NCBI RefSeq assembly: GCF_048128805.1
Contig: NC_136008.1
Location: forward strand, 16,719,572-16,783,571
Length of the DNA: 64,000 nucleotides
Direction of reading: 5' to 3'
From: Centroberyx gerrardi
Lineage: Eukaryota > Chordata > Actinopteri > Beryciformes > Berycidae
The notes beneath the pieces were generated by a model that was given only the letters and a program-made list of their open reading frames with translations, searched no databases and had not been told where the DNA came from. This document shows, piece after piece, positions 1 through 11,820 of the stretch. Numbering within the stretch: the stretch's first letter is position 1; every line of letters begins with the position of its first letter. The position numbers and the translations under genes were made by a program.

Positions 1-1083
1 ACACCATCGAGTTCACACTGGTAGGTAAACTGTCTATGCCGCCCTAAAAAAGCAACGGTATTGTTGATAGGGAAGTAAACTGTATATCATAATAGTGAAA
101 TAGCATTTATGGGTCTAACTTTTTGTGATATTAAATGTAATCCCCAGTCATGACCTTTGACCTTTGACATAGGGCAGTATTTGCAACTATGTATCTGTGA
201 GTAGTAGTGTGTTTGAATGAGTGCACATACTAGCATCTAAGACTATACCTCCCCACCATGATGCCCAATAGCCTTTTTATTATTATTTTGTATTGAGGAA
301 CCTTTGGGCACAGAATACATAGATTCAAGTACCAATCAACAATAGAATTCCAATGTTCCATAATTTGTAATTTCATACAAAACAAAAACAAATAGTAAAA
401 AGAAAGAAAGATAGATAGATAGATAAATAGGTAGATTGTGGTCATTTCCTATGATTTACACAGCGCCCCACATACACAATAAACAGTAATACAGAGTAAT
501 ACCATCTAGTAAAAATCCTTTCGCTGCCCTGAACTCTACATATCTAAATGTCCAGTTACAAAGAATGCACTTCTTAGCCAAAACAAGTTCGAAAAAGCAT
601 GAGATTAGAGGGACTCATGGATAGATTCCTTTCTAGGAGACTGAGCAGGAATACACATGTATTCTTTCAAGCTTTGACAGAATGCTATTCAACTCTTAAG
701 AGATCAGTGACCAAAATTTGCAAATGCTAGGACATTGCCAGAAGCAAGGGAATATAACCATTTCCATGCCTATAGTCTTACTTCCATCCAACATGTATGA
801 GAGCCTCTCTTCTCCCTCCCTTGTCTCCTGCTGCCCCTTCCCTCTCCTCCAAGGGGAAAAGCCTTTTGAGTGTCGCCTGTGTGGTCAGCGCTCGCGGGAC
901 TACTCAGCCATGATCAAGCACCTGCGGACTCACGGCGGGGCGTCGCCCTACCGGTGCACGGTCTGCCTGGAGTCCTGCAGCAGCCTGGTCGCCATGCAGA
1001 GGCACGTGAAGAGCCACGCGGTCCAGGACTTCCCCCCCGACTGGAGCATCAGCAGCACCTACCTGTACACCTCACACATCTGA
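1..1083 (+). CDS. zbtb32: zbtb32 (PLZF-family zinc-finger repressor), last exons, 5' partial
   Basis: Two pieces are visible. Bases 1-20 read HHRVHT plus one base and end at a GTAGGT donor. The exon at 854-1083 follows a pyrimidine-rich AG and continues in phase as GEKPFEC, the typical linker between C2H2 fingers. The final exon carries two fingers (CRLC...HLRTH and CTVC...HVKSH) and ends [16 protein letters not shown] then TGA. The [15 protein letters not shown] finger and the PPDW...TYLY tail are hallmarks of the PLZF subfamily (ZBTB16/ZBTB32), which are BTB-zinc-finger nuclear repressors. The BTB domain lies outside the window. I chose zbtb32 over zbtb16 because the neighbours kmt2b, igflr1 and psenen are the human ZBTB32 neighbours; the tail itself is about equally like both. 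The gene converges on the potassium channel gene downstream. Confidence 0.75.
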
Positions 1084-2633
1084 ACCATGCCTCACACCTT
1101 GCAACCAAGCACTGAGGCCTCTGTCTACCCCAAACATCTCAAAGGCATAAAATAATTGAGACTGAGACTGCAGTTTATTTAAATTCACAGCTATTAGGCT
1201 ATTTGATTAAGCTGATTCTCAGTGACATGTCAGAAAACAAACATGAGCGTTTAGCAGGTTAATTGGATTTATTTACCACTTCACAAGGTCATGTAAGTGC
1301 ATTAAAATCACAGCAACATCTCGTCCCCCACGAATGATGCAGGCATCCCTTGGACCAATCAGCTAACAAGACGCATCATCCCCCTAAATTTCATCAAAAT
1401 TGTAATCATCTGAGAGGTTGAAATGGGAATAATAAAGATTTAGAGGTTATGTAAGAGTGAATTACGACTGAAAGCAGTCCAGCATTGTTCTTAATATCAG
1501 TATTTATCTTCTGAGGAATTCTTAATGTTCTTACTTAATCTCATGGGATTCTCTACATTGTCAGGTATTGGTGCCAGGCACCCCAGCACCCATTCACTTT
1601 CCACTTGTGCTTTACACACTGGACCGCTCACTGGCTGTAGTTCACAGGCCTGGCAAAATTGTTACAGATCTGTCACAAAAATAAAGGAAAAGTGGAATAT
1701 AGATATTTTCCACATGGGTAACTATACACAAAAGCAGAGCAGTGCATAAACCATACTTGTTCACACAGTATTCCAGTCACATAAATCTGAAATGAATGAT
1801 GATTGAAGAGCTTTTGGTCTTCATGGTCACATCATTGTGTGAAGTTATCCCAGCAGTCCTCACATGTATGCAACAAAGTGTACTTTGATTCTTGATGCAC
1901 ATTACCTCCACTAGAGGGAGCCTCAGGCCTGTCTCACAAGAAACTAGTGTGTTAACTTGTACAGTAGCATTACTTTTTTGAGTTAAGATGTATGGCAGTT
2001 AAGATGAATAACATGCATGTGGCAGAAAATAAATGAATGTTCAGCCTACACAAGGGACCTGTCATTTAGTAGGCTTTTCTGGATCAACATATCTTGTTTT
2101 AGACTTGATGTGTCAAATAATCTTGAATAAACAAGCTTGTACACAACACTTTTGCAATGCTTTGTGACTTGCCAAGATAATACTGGTTAGATAATTAAGA
2201 ATTTGTATAAATATACTGCATTGTTTCCAATTTTGGCTGATTTTGAGTATTTTTTTCTATAGTTCAATGTTAAACACATTGCAACATGCACATCTTTGAA
2301 AAAAAAAAAAGGCTGTTCCCTGTGTGTGTAGGTAGGTGTAGGTGTGTGTGTGTGTGTGTGTGTGTGAGGGGATGCATGTGAAGCTGGATATGAGTCCTCA
2401 TGTATAAACATGATAAGTCAATTAAGTGGGATGAGGTTGGATCCCACTGTCTGCACATTTACATGACCTAATTCCACAAAGACCAATGCACAGATATTCC
2501 ATTTTGGCTTACAGGCAGCGCCTTTGATGATTATATCCATAACTTCCATGTCATTAATTCAAGATTGACTCTATAAGATACTTTGAATAGATTACATTTT
2601 AACCTTACAAAGAAAGCCCAGTGTCAACCGTTG
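1084..2633. other. Non-coding interval between zbtb32 and the channel gene
   Basis: This holds the zbtb32 3' UTR and intergenic DNA between two convergent genes. AATAAA hexamers on the + strand occur at 1431-1436, 1681 and about 2027. A GT dinucleotide run lies at about 2342-2367. I see no conserved coding signal. Confidence 0.55.
1431..1436 (+). promoter_or_regulatory. zbtb32: Candidate poly(A) signal of zbtb32
   Basis: A canonical AATAAA about 350 bases downstream of the zbtb32 stop codon. It is the first good + strand hexamer after the stop. Later hexamers could be alternative ends. Confidence 0.4.
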
Positions 2634-4051
2634 TTACGGAGAGCCTTGTTTTTGGCTCCCTTCATACTCATTCACCTCCAGGATGTTACTAATGATGAAT
2701 CCTCCATGAGATGGTTGCTTGTCTTTATCCTCCTCTGCTGTTCCCTCCCCCCAGGTCCCCCAGTCTCTGCTGCCTCTGGGGTCATGGAGCTTACAGTCTG
2801 CCAGTAACTGGTGAGCCTGGCTGGCGCTGCAGTTAGGCAGCGACACCTGGTAGGTGGTGTGGAAGCGACGCAGGTCCACGCGGAAAGAGCCCTTTTCCAG
2901 GGTCATGCAGGGCTCAAAGCGTGCCCCCCACTCAATCTCCGTCTCAATATAGGACGTTTTGGCTTGACACATCATGCCTGAGTATAAAGCAAAAAATATA
3001 TATCATCAGATGGTAGTGATATTCCACTTAGTTTTAACATGGGGGTTATTTGGCACTTGAAAACCATGAAAAGCAGAATATAAACTACTCACCAAGATCC
3101 GATGCAGCTGGACGAGTTTGTAGCGTTCTGATTTTTACTTCCCATTCATTTGAATGAGGCCATGAAAATAGCCTGAAAACATGACATGACATTTAACACG
3201 TTCGTGAACAGATTCAACAACAGATCCCGCTACTGTGATTTTCAATTGATGTTTGGTCCAACGTTTTAGAACATAATTTTGCCAAATAGAATTTTTATTG
3301 ATAGAAGAGAACATAGCGGAGGGATACCATTTAGGAGAGATCCTCTCCTGTTTGGGAGACCGCATCTACTTTCATTTTTAAATACTAATTTTAGTGTAAA
3401 CCAAGAATAGAATTGCAAAATGATGAAGGACCCAGGACTGCTTTATTGTCTTAAAAGCAGGATCTGTTGTCGAATCTGTTCATGAATGTGTTAAATGTCA
3501 GTTTTCAGGCTCATTCAAATGAATGGGAAGTGAAAATCCGAACGCTGCAAACTCATCCAGCTGCATCCTGTGCCATACCCCCATGTTAAAACTAAGTGGA
3601 ATATTGCTTTGATGTTTACTCTGTCAAAGATGTAACATGAATCACTGTTTTGTTTAGGTGAATCACTGTTTTGTTTAGGTGGATTTTTATATCGTCTGCC
3701 ACATGATGTCCCTATCCACAATTACCTGTGCTTGAATCTTCACAGACACCTGTTACTCATCTTCTGAATCATGGCTGAGCTGGCATAATAGCTGCTTATC
3801 TGCTGACCGTTAGGAACAGCCAAAACAGGATACAGAGATAAGTCTTATCAGCTGGAGGGAGAGCTTTTAATTTCCTGTCCGTTCAAAAAAACAAACTGTA
3901 CCTTCTTCCTGGTTCAGTAGACTATTTTGCTTGCCAAGGAAATCTTGCAAACCTTGCTTTGTTGTCTACTGTCTGTACAATCATTCCTGTCTTTGACTGT
4001 AAAAATAACATTTTCTAAATATATTTCTAATTTTTTTTGATAAAGAACCAC

Positions 4052-4082
<31 letters not shown>

Positions 4083-6014
4083 CATACATACATACATACA
4101 GATTCTGACAACTCACCAGTGGCCTCAACAATTCCTTCCAAGATGACGATGATCTCAAACTGTTGTCGTCTCAGCTGTTCAGGGCCCAGCTCCCAGAATG
4201 GACTGTTGGAGTCAATGGTGTGCTGAATGACTTGAGGCTCCACCAGGAAGAGGCGGTCTGAGCCACTTTCATAGCCTAGGTCAATCTCTGACTGCTCAAG
4301 TGGCAGGAACTCGCCCTCCACTGTTTGGCGGGACTTGATTAACTTGGCGCGGACCTTAGCGTCCACCATGTGGCTCTCTCTCAGGTCCCCCAGGCGGAAC
4401 ATCAAACATAGCTGGTCGTCACGGTTGGCAATAACACAGCTGCGGCTGAAGAGCAGTGTCTCAGCCCGCTTTTTAGGCCGGGATATTTTGACAAACATGC
4501 AACCCACCATGAGGGCATCAATCATGGATCCCACAATGCACTGCATCATGACCAGCAGCACACCCTCATAGCAGGTAGGGGAGACAGTGCGTGAGCCATA
4601 ACCAATAGTGCGCTGCGTCTCCACAGAGAAGAGCAGAGCTGAGATGAAGCCATCTATGCCCAAGTAGCAGGGCCTCTGGTCTAGGAGACGGTCCTCAGTG
4701 CTGTTGAGGGCTTGCTCTAGTCCCAGGTCGCCTCGGAGGTAGGCATTCATGAAGTAGAGACCTGCAAACAAGAACCAGGTGGAGATGTAGCACATCATGA
4801 ACACAAAGAGAAACCAGCGGTACTGGAGGTCCACAAAGGAGGTGAAGATGTCGGACAGAAAGCGGCCCCTCTCAGAAATGTGACACAGGTTGACACGGCA
4901 CTTTCCGTCTTTGGAGACATAGCGGAGTTGCTCCCGGACTTCTGGAGGAATGGTGGGTGTTTGGGCACACTCACTCTCCAGGAGCTTACTACGGGCCTTG
5001 GCCAGCCTCTCCATCTCTCTACCAGGGCTGGACAGGGTGCTGTGTGCAGGCGACAATGGGGCGCTATGAAGAGAACTAGTGTTAATGCCCTGAAGAGGGC
5101 TGGTGTTGCCCATGTTAGGCACACTGAGGGCATGGCGGGTGTAGCGTGAAACCCTATTGGTCTCTATCAGAGAGCAGCGGCGGAAAAAGGCTAGCTCTGT
5201 ATCTGTGGGACCTTGGTTGGCGGGTGGAAGCAACCAGGTATTCCCCCGGTAAGGACTGTAAGGAATATCTGTGGTGCTCTTGTGACGCCGTATGGCTGTT
5301 GCAAGCTGGGAGGAATCACTTGGCATGATGTCAGGAAGAGGAAGGGAGGGCTCTGTATCAGTCTGGAAAATGAAAAACACAGAGGAATGTCGTTCTCACT
5401 ATCTATCCAAACAATGTTAAAAGCTTCAGTGGGAAACTGGTCAGTGTCATTGTCTTTACAGTAAATGACTACACTTCCATTCAGAAAAAGCAACGTGGTT
5501 TTCAGTGGAACTTGCTTGCAAAAGGACACTTGTGAAATTTTGGTTTGTGTGTTACTGTTACCCTGTCTCAGTGCCTCACATCCTTGGCAGACTACATAGG
5601 CAGTAGTAGCAAAAACAGTGAGATTTAACAAATTTGAATGTTGAAGGATATGATGAGAGACTACCGCTCTCAAAACATTTATCAATGCAACCACTAAACA
5701 AACAATCAAACAATATAATCAGAATAGGCATTCAACAAATATATACTCAACAAAAGGAAATAAACATTCCTCTAAAAACAATCTCATTCCCTTACGTTTA
5801 TCAGGTGGCTCTCATACTGAATATTCCCCCCAGGAGGTGTGGACTGGATTACCACGATAGATTTTGGTTGACTGGGAATGGATGTTCGCCATCCCCTCGG
5901 CCCATCCTGTGTGGCTCCTATAGCCCCCATGGCTCCCATGCTCACTGCTGTCCCGGTGGATCCGGTGGACCCTCTGGTCTCAAAGTTATCATCTCTTCTG
6001 GTACCAGGGTACAT
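2634..6014 (-). CDS. GIRK (Kir3)-type inward-rectifier potassium channel
   Basis: Three exons join in frame: 6014-5796 (start ATG, donor GTAAGG), 5362-4117 and 2977-2634, giving 602 residues. The core shows the slide helix, TM1 at about residues 256-280, selectivity filter TIGYG at 325-329 flanked by the conserved cysteines C305 and C337, TM2 at about 340-364, and the KISRPKKRAETL segment used for PIP2 binding. The cytosolic domain (LIKSRQT.EGEFLPL, FEIIVILEGIVEATG, MCQAKTSY) is closest to GIRK channels, which pass K+ inward and are opened by G-protein beta-gamma. TM2 has Asp355 at the rectification-controller position, as in GIRK1, but the pore helix has Ser as in GIRK2/4. Residue 324, just before TIGYG, is Arg, where other Kir channels have Thr, Val, Ala or Leu. 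The N-terminus is about 255 residues, far longer than usual; if the first exon is not coding, Met86 (base 5326) is the next start. Paralog identity is unresolved (kcnj5- or kcnj19-like). Confidence 0.8.
3016..3608. repeat. Long inverted repeat (foldback/MITE) in the channel gene intron
   Basis: The stretch around 3016-3255 is repeated in inverse orientation at about 3440-3608. Both arms carry ATATTCCACTTAGTTTTAAC (or its complement), the GATGCAGCTGGA..AGTTTG block, CCCATTCATTTGAATGA and the segment around AACAGATTC..CAACAGATCC. Arms are roughly 200 bases with small indels, around a central spacer near 3260-3440. This looks like a non-autonomous DNA element with long terminal inverted repeats. 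Confidence 0.65.
4053..4100. repeat. GATA / CATA microsatellite
   Basis: A run of GATA tetramers switches to CATA tetramers, just inside the intron past the donor at 4116-4115 of the channel's central exon (on the - strand the repeat starts about 16 bases after the donor). Confidence 0.9.
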
Positions 6015-6017
6015 TAC

Positions 6018-8632
6018 TGAAGATGTAGCATCAGGAATGCAGAGAAAATACACAGCAGCAGCAGAGTATGGGCATGGTCATTCGAGATTCGAGGTGATCC
6101 AATCATTTAAGACCTGAGGACACAAAAGTCATGTTAAGCAAACAGACATCTAGTCACTCTTGAAAATGTATATATAATATATTCTGATGACCTCACTCAC
6201 TCATGCCTATGTGAGCACACATACACACACTTGCGTGTGACACAAAATTGCCACACAGAATCTCTATCTGGGTTTGGTCTTGAAATAATCACACCACTGG
6301 ATTCCAGGCATACAGTATTACATCCTAGCAGGAGATCATTAAAGCTCATTAAATGGACCACTCAAGCTTGTCAGAAACAGCTTAGACATTGCGCCATTGC
6401 AAATAACGAAAGAGCACACTGCTGTACTTGCAAACAATACAGTATGGTTCCCAGATTACTTTTATTTTTATATTTTAACCCAATAGAAACCCAATATAAA
6501 TGTTGAGTTGACCTGACCTTGGGACCACGCTGACCTGCGGTAGAAACATTCCATTGCTGCATGAAGCATTGCACACCAGCCACAAGAATTCAAAGACTTG
6601 CTCTTAAAGCAGTATTAGTCTGCTCCACAATCTCTTCAGATTGTGGAGCAGCAACACTGAGGGAGGAAGCTTTAGGGAGTTATCCTATCCAGACTCGAGC
6701 TACAGTAAAGTACATGGAGCCTTTAGCTCTAAGCCCCATCATCCTGCTGCCTCAGCAGTACTAGCACTGTATCCTCCAGCGCAGGGCAGACTTAGCTGCT
6801 CTTGCCTTATAGAATATCTACATACAACAGAATGCTGAGGTTACATATTATAGACCTGCTAATGTGGACAATACACATTGCAATTAAACCTGATTTAAAA
6901 CTCACAATCCAAAAGCAATCCCCTTACTGGAGAGATATATGGATGTAAAACATCACAGCCTGAAAAACTTGTAGGAAACATGTATTTGGGAGTAAAGTTA
7001 TACAAAAGAGACAAATAATGTTTGTGCTATGTAATACTTAGCACTGAAACTCAAGGTCTTTGTTTAAGACTATGGTGATGTAAGCCATAGATAAGCAGCA
7101 GTCCCTATTTGTAAGCCCCTAGATGTTGTTTACCTCTTCTAAACTGGAGACGCCTACATTACTCATCACTGTCATGTGTTTTATATCAAACAGTTAGCTG
7201 TTCCTCTCTGTGAGAAGAGATCAGCTAGGGTTCTGTTTATTCATAAAGCTCTTCTCCTCATATCTCATATCTTATGTTGTTTATTGACTGGACAGTTGGA
7301 ATTGACCTGCTATCAGGACTGGCTGCTGCAGGTTCCTTAGGTTAGCACTAACCTGGGAAATGAGATGTTGTACTCACATACATCCACACCTATCAGAGCT
7401 AAATTAACACTTTTGGATAGTTTGGAACAACAACCCAGATACATATGAGCTCTATGAGTGAACAAGCAACACTTGTCACCTCCAAATAATTGTCACTGAA
7501 ACATCAACATTTACTAACACTGTAAAATTTGCTGTGTGGTAAAGAACCTGATTAACTGATTAACATTTTCACTACTACAACACTAAGGCAAAAACGCCAC
7601 AAACCTCTTGCACAACAAAACACTGCATTCACAACTATGTTATCTCTTCTCAAAATGTAATTTTGCATCAAAATGACACACACAAGCCATCATATGAATA
7701 CAACAACCAACTACACACTAATGTGCTCTATGGAAAACACTACTATGAATACCTTATCAGTAGGCTTATGCCTTTTGCATTTTCAGTTACACTTATGCAC
7801 AGTAGCCTGTTGTAAAAAGACTGTTGCAGTAATTTTTATCCACGCAAATATAGTAGCCTAACACACAAATACAGGAACAAAATAGGCTGCATCCTGCCTC
7901 CTATTTGGGTCTGGCCACAGCACCTCATTTACATCACAAGCCATGTTCTCCCTGGCCAAATAGTGGGGGAAATAATTACCTGGAGTCACGTAACCAGGCC
8001 TGGAAATCCCCCCACAACCTATTTCGCCACGTCTCCTCCTTTGCCTTCTATTGGATTGAGAAACGGTGAATAAGATGGTGGGAGATACAGAACCAGTAAT
8101 TGTTATTTAGTATAAGGAAAATTGAGCATCATTTCAGGAAATGTGTGTAAGTAGTTGTGAAAACCTATAAAGCCCACTGGTGGTTATATGACCCATCCAT
8201 TGCTCCAGGCCATCATCACCCAGGGAGAGGGCAGTCATACACCCAAGGGCTCAAAAAATCCTCAGGGCCATCTGTAGTACATTTGGAATTTAATTGTAAA
8301 TGTTGCCCTCTCACACAAATATGTATGCTATTTCAGCCATCTTCAATCATTGTACACAGTAATTGTCAGCATTTTTTGCCTCATCTGATGGGGTGGGGCT
8401 CTCCACATTTTCCCTCTCTACTCATTCTGTGCTCCATCTTGAAATAAAAGTATCCCCTCTACTTCTCTTCTGAGCTCTTATTTCTTATTTATTCATAAAT
8501 CTTTTCGTTGATAATTTTAGGATCATGGGAACTGAAAACTGGTTGACTCAGGTTACATGGTTGGGTGGACAGCGGTAAGATGACTCAAAAGATGAGAGCA
8601 GCGCAGAAGATGGATCAAGTTTAACCACGGTA
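6018..8632. other. Gene-poor interval upstream of the channel gene
   Basis: This probably contains the channel's 5' UTR exon(s) and promoter, which I cannot place. Open frames are short and show no domain or splice continuity. No repeat boundary was recognised. Confidence 0.4.
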
Positions 8633-8640
8633 TGTTTGCT

Positions 8641-9959
8641 CAAGGGCGGATATTTCCTTTCACTGTTGGGGGGGACAATAAACAGAAAAATTTCTCAAGA
8701 GCAATTCCTGAAGGGGACACCAAAGGTGCCGCCAAAAGTACTGTTGTATTAAATGTATATAGAGGTCCATTATGAAACATTTCCATAAGCACTTCATTCC
8801 TTTCTTATGAAGATTTTATCAAGTTGCCTTTGATATTACTGGGGTCTTTCTACTGAAAAATGATCGGATGTCTGTTTTTCTTTTTTCTGCCATTTTAACT
8901 GACCTGGCTGGCTGGCTGGCAGTAGTAGGAGAGAAGCAACACCCATTAACTTAACTAAAGCTAATATATGCCTAATTAGATTTAGTTTAAAAAAAGCAGA
9001 TCTCTAATGTTTTGCTGTCAATGTGTAAAAGTCCAGAACGCTATGAAGCCTGCCAGAAACTTACTTAATATTTTAACATAGTGTTTGTTGTAATTATGTA
9101 TTTTTTTATGAATTAAGTCTTCATTTATTTCCAAAATTATAAACAAAATTACATAGTGGCAGCCATTTTACATGCAGTAAGAAAAAAAGAATATACTTAG
9201 AACCTAATTACGTAGGGTAAGTTAATCTTAAATATTATATTATAGAAATATCACTGTTACCATCTACCAAAGATAATTTTGGTATGAAAACCCGCATTTT
9301 CATTTAACCAAGTATCCTGTATCATAAATACATGTCTGGCATTTGTAACAAACCAAACCGCTTGAAAATCGGTCGAAAATTCAGCGAGTTATGATGATTT
9401 TAATTGTGGACAGACCTCCTGCCTCCATACACATACATGCATTAGGAGACGCGGCTCCGTACCAACACGCTGACGCACAAGATTCAACCGCGAGGTAACG
9501 GAACAAAATGTAGTCTGGTTACATTGTGAATGTGTTTTATTCTATTGAGTGGTAGAAGTAAAGAAAAATGTCTGACACATCCTTTGTTTTAAGTTAACCT
9601 TTGCGAAGCAGCTTCTTACTGGAGGTCAGCCACCACTGACACACTTCCAGAGATCCTCCACACACACTCGTACCGAGGGCTGATGTGTGTGTGGGGGTTC
9701 GGGGAGGCAGGTAGGCAGTGGACCAAACCACTGTGAGGCGTATGAGAGGGGGGGGGGGGGGGGGGGGGGCAGTCTTTAGAAACTTAAAAACGCATCGTTT
9801 TGTGTCTATAATTAGCACAAGTGCTTTCAATGCATATTATTATATTATTTAAAATTATATAGTTATGTTTACAATGATATATTGAGGGGGACAACTCTCT
9901 GTTTTTCCCAGGAAGGGGGGGTCCGGACCCCCCTGTCCCCCCCGTAATTTCCGCCCATG
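8641..9959. mobile_element. Non-autonomous hAT-type DNA transposon, about 1.3 kb
   Basis: The element begins CAAGGGCGGATATTTC and ends GTAATTTCCGCCCATG, whose reverse complement is CATGGGCGGAAATTAC, so the ends are inverted repeats. The 8 bases TGTTTGCT occur directly on both sides (8633-8640 and 9960-9967), an exact 8 bp target-site duplication. CA-starting inverted ends with 8 bp duplications are characteristic of the hAT superfamily. No transposase frame is present. The interior holds a 22-base G run and GC-rich inverted sequence near the right end. Confidence 0.75.
9748..9769. repeat. Uninterrupted 22-base G homopolymer
   Basis: A pure run of 22 G bases inside the hAT-type element. It could be a length-unstable tract or partly a sequencing/assembly artefact. 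Confidence 0.9.
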
Positions 9960-10283
9960 TGTTTGCTGATGTTTTTTGTGCATCAAACAATGGAAAAGGA
10001 ACGTAAACAGGAAGCACACAGCAAATTTTCCAATGTCTGTAAATCTAACTTTTCAGTGACAGCTGTTTGTAGTTGACAAGTATTGGTGGGAGTGTTGTTT
10101 GTTCACTCAGAGCTCATATTACTGTAAATGAAGTGTGTGGATGACCTCAGACCACTGACCACTGACGCGTGTGCCACGCCCCCCCTCACCTCCCCCTCAC
10201 CCCCCCCTCATCGGAAGACGAAGCGGTCTTTTGCTCTGCTCCGCGTGCTGTCCTCAGGACGTCCTCCATGTCTGCGAAGTTAG

Positions 10284-10337
10284 ATCCGCTAACCTTATGG
10301 CACACCAAGCCAGAGTAAGTTAGTAAGGTTAGCGGAT
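10284..10337. repeat. Perfect 14 bp inverted repeat
   Basis: ATCCGCTAACCTTA at 10284-10297 is matched by its exact reverse complement TAAGGTTAGCGGAT at 10324-10337, with a 26-base spacer. It could be a hairpin-forming element end or a regulatory palindrome. Confidence 0.8.
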
Positions 10338-10910
10338 GGGGGGCGCTCTCTCACAGCTACAAGTGAGTTTTGCAACACATCTATCGCAAGAAGTGTTGCA
10401 AAAGTCAAGGCGCGCAGATTCGTCACTTTGTGATGCAAGAGAGCACATTTGTGAAATTGCAGTGACCGATTCGATCACTGAGTTGTGGTTGTACTGGAAA
10501 ATTGACTCAAATAAATATGAGTAAATGTTGGATTACAAGTTTGCAGCTGTCATTGTATTCATGTAAATATAAATCTACACATTCGTGAATATTTTTTCTG
10601 TGACTTCACATTCATTTTTGTTCTTCAAGTTCTCACATCGTATTTTACAAGTTCTCACATCAAGTCTACAAGCTCTCGCATTTTGCAACATATTTACCTT
10701 CATAATTAGATCCTGCATGGTAAAACGGTAGAGGTATTTTGAAAGTGGTGTTTGCATGTATGAAATACTTTGAAGCTTCTTATTTTGTTGATTCAATGTT
10801 GTAACGAAATCATGTTGAGATGATGAGATCACCTGTGTCTTTCCACACACCTGTGACAATCAAGTTTCCCTACATATAGAGGAAAAATATTAGTTAGCCT
10901 ACTATTAGAC

Positions 10911-10937
10911 ACTGATGAAGGCCGGAGAGCCGAAAAC
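10911..10937 (+). other. Hammerhead-ribozyme-like core motif
   Basis: CTGATGA (10912-10918) is followed, after one extra A, by GGC (10920-10922), a six-base loop, GCC (10929-10931) and then GAAA (10932-10935). This is the order of the hammerhead catalytic core: CUGAUGA, stem II, GAAA. Stem I, stem III and the cleavage triplet are not convincingly identifiable, as is usual for the minimal versions known from Penelope-like retroelements. The single unpaired A beside stem II weakens the match. Confidence 0.4.
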
Positions 10938-11623
10938 GTTTTGTTATGAAATAAAATAAGTGCTTAACAAAGTAACTTTTCATCGTGTGCGACCCCATCC
11001 TTATCAACTTCAGAAGGTGTAGCGACTAGGCTTACTGGAAACAAAGTAAAGAGTCGCTGAGAGGCTGAGATAGGGCCTTTGCTAATTGTCTGACACGCTA
11101 CCAAAAAAGATTTGCTGAGATCAAAATATACATTTTATAACTTTTATTAATGAAAAAGGATCAACTTAGTATAACGTGCAGAAAAATATACTCAAAATAA
11201 TCACAGCGGTCAACAAAAAATACGGCGACCCACTCACCCTCTCTCTCTCTTTCTACCAGCTGCCATGCAGGTAAACAGGTGCTTATATTAACTATACGAA
11301 TATCACCGCCCACATCCATGTGACCTGATTATATCAATCACCGTGATTGTGCAATAACATATAAATAACCAAAATATAAACCATCACAATAAATCCATTC
11401 ATGGCTCCTACAGAAGGGTTTGGCAATCTTTACAGCAGAGCCAAAACAAAGTGGACCAACTTTGATCCACTGTGGTTTCCTAAATATATTTTGATAATGA
11501 CATTGTTATCACATAGCCTAAATAGACAAATAAAAAGATACACTAGCCTACTAGGCTAAACCCCATATTCGGATTCGGCAAACTGTGTTTGCAAACTGTG
11601 TTTGCCGAATATGGTAATATTCA

Positions 11624-11624
<1 letters not shown>

Positions 11625-11682
<58 letters not shown>

Positions 11683-11718
11683 TCTCTCCCTCTCTGTGTG
11701 TGTGTGTGCGCGCGCGCG
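11625..11718. repeat. (TC)n / (TATC)n / (TG)n(CG)n compound microsatellite
   Basis: A long TC dinucleotide run is followed by TATC tetramers, more TC, then TG and a short alternating CG stretch, about 100 bases before the first recognised igflr1 exon. Confidence 0.9.
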
Positions 11719-11820
11719 GGGGGTGTGTGGAAGGAGGAGCACGCAACAGATGCGGTATTGCAAACTTTCTTGAAGTCCTGTCCTGTGCAGATCTGTCTGA
11801 AGTGAGAGCAGTTCGCCAAC

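Larger units (their letters stand above)
9968..11624. other. Gene-poor interval before igflr1
   Basis: There is no confident gene. It contains a GC/pyrimidine-rich patch at about 10176-10260 and a 14 bp perfect inverted repeat (10284-10337). It also has a possible short reading frame at 10268 (MSAKLDPLTLWHTKPE followed by a GTAAGT donor) and a hammerhead-like core at 10911-10936. The signal-peptide exon and promoter of igflr1 should lie here but could not be placed. Confidence 0.4.

Noticed and set aside
1-1083. zbtb16 as the identity of the left-edge zinc-finger gene
   Set aside because: The last fingers fit zbtb16 about as well, but gene order points to zbtb32. This stays the less likely alternative, not excluded.
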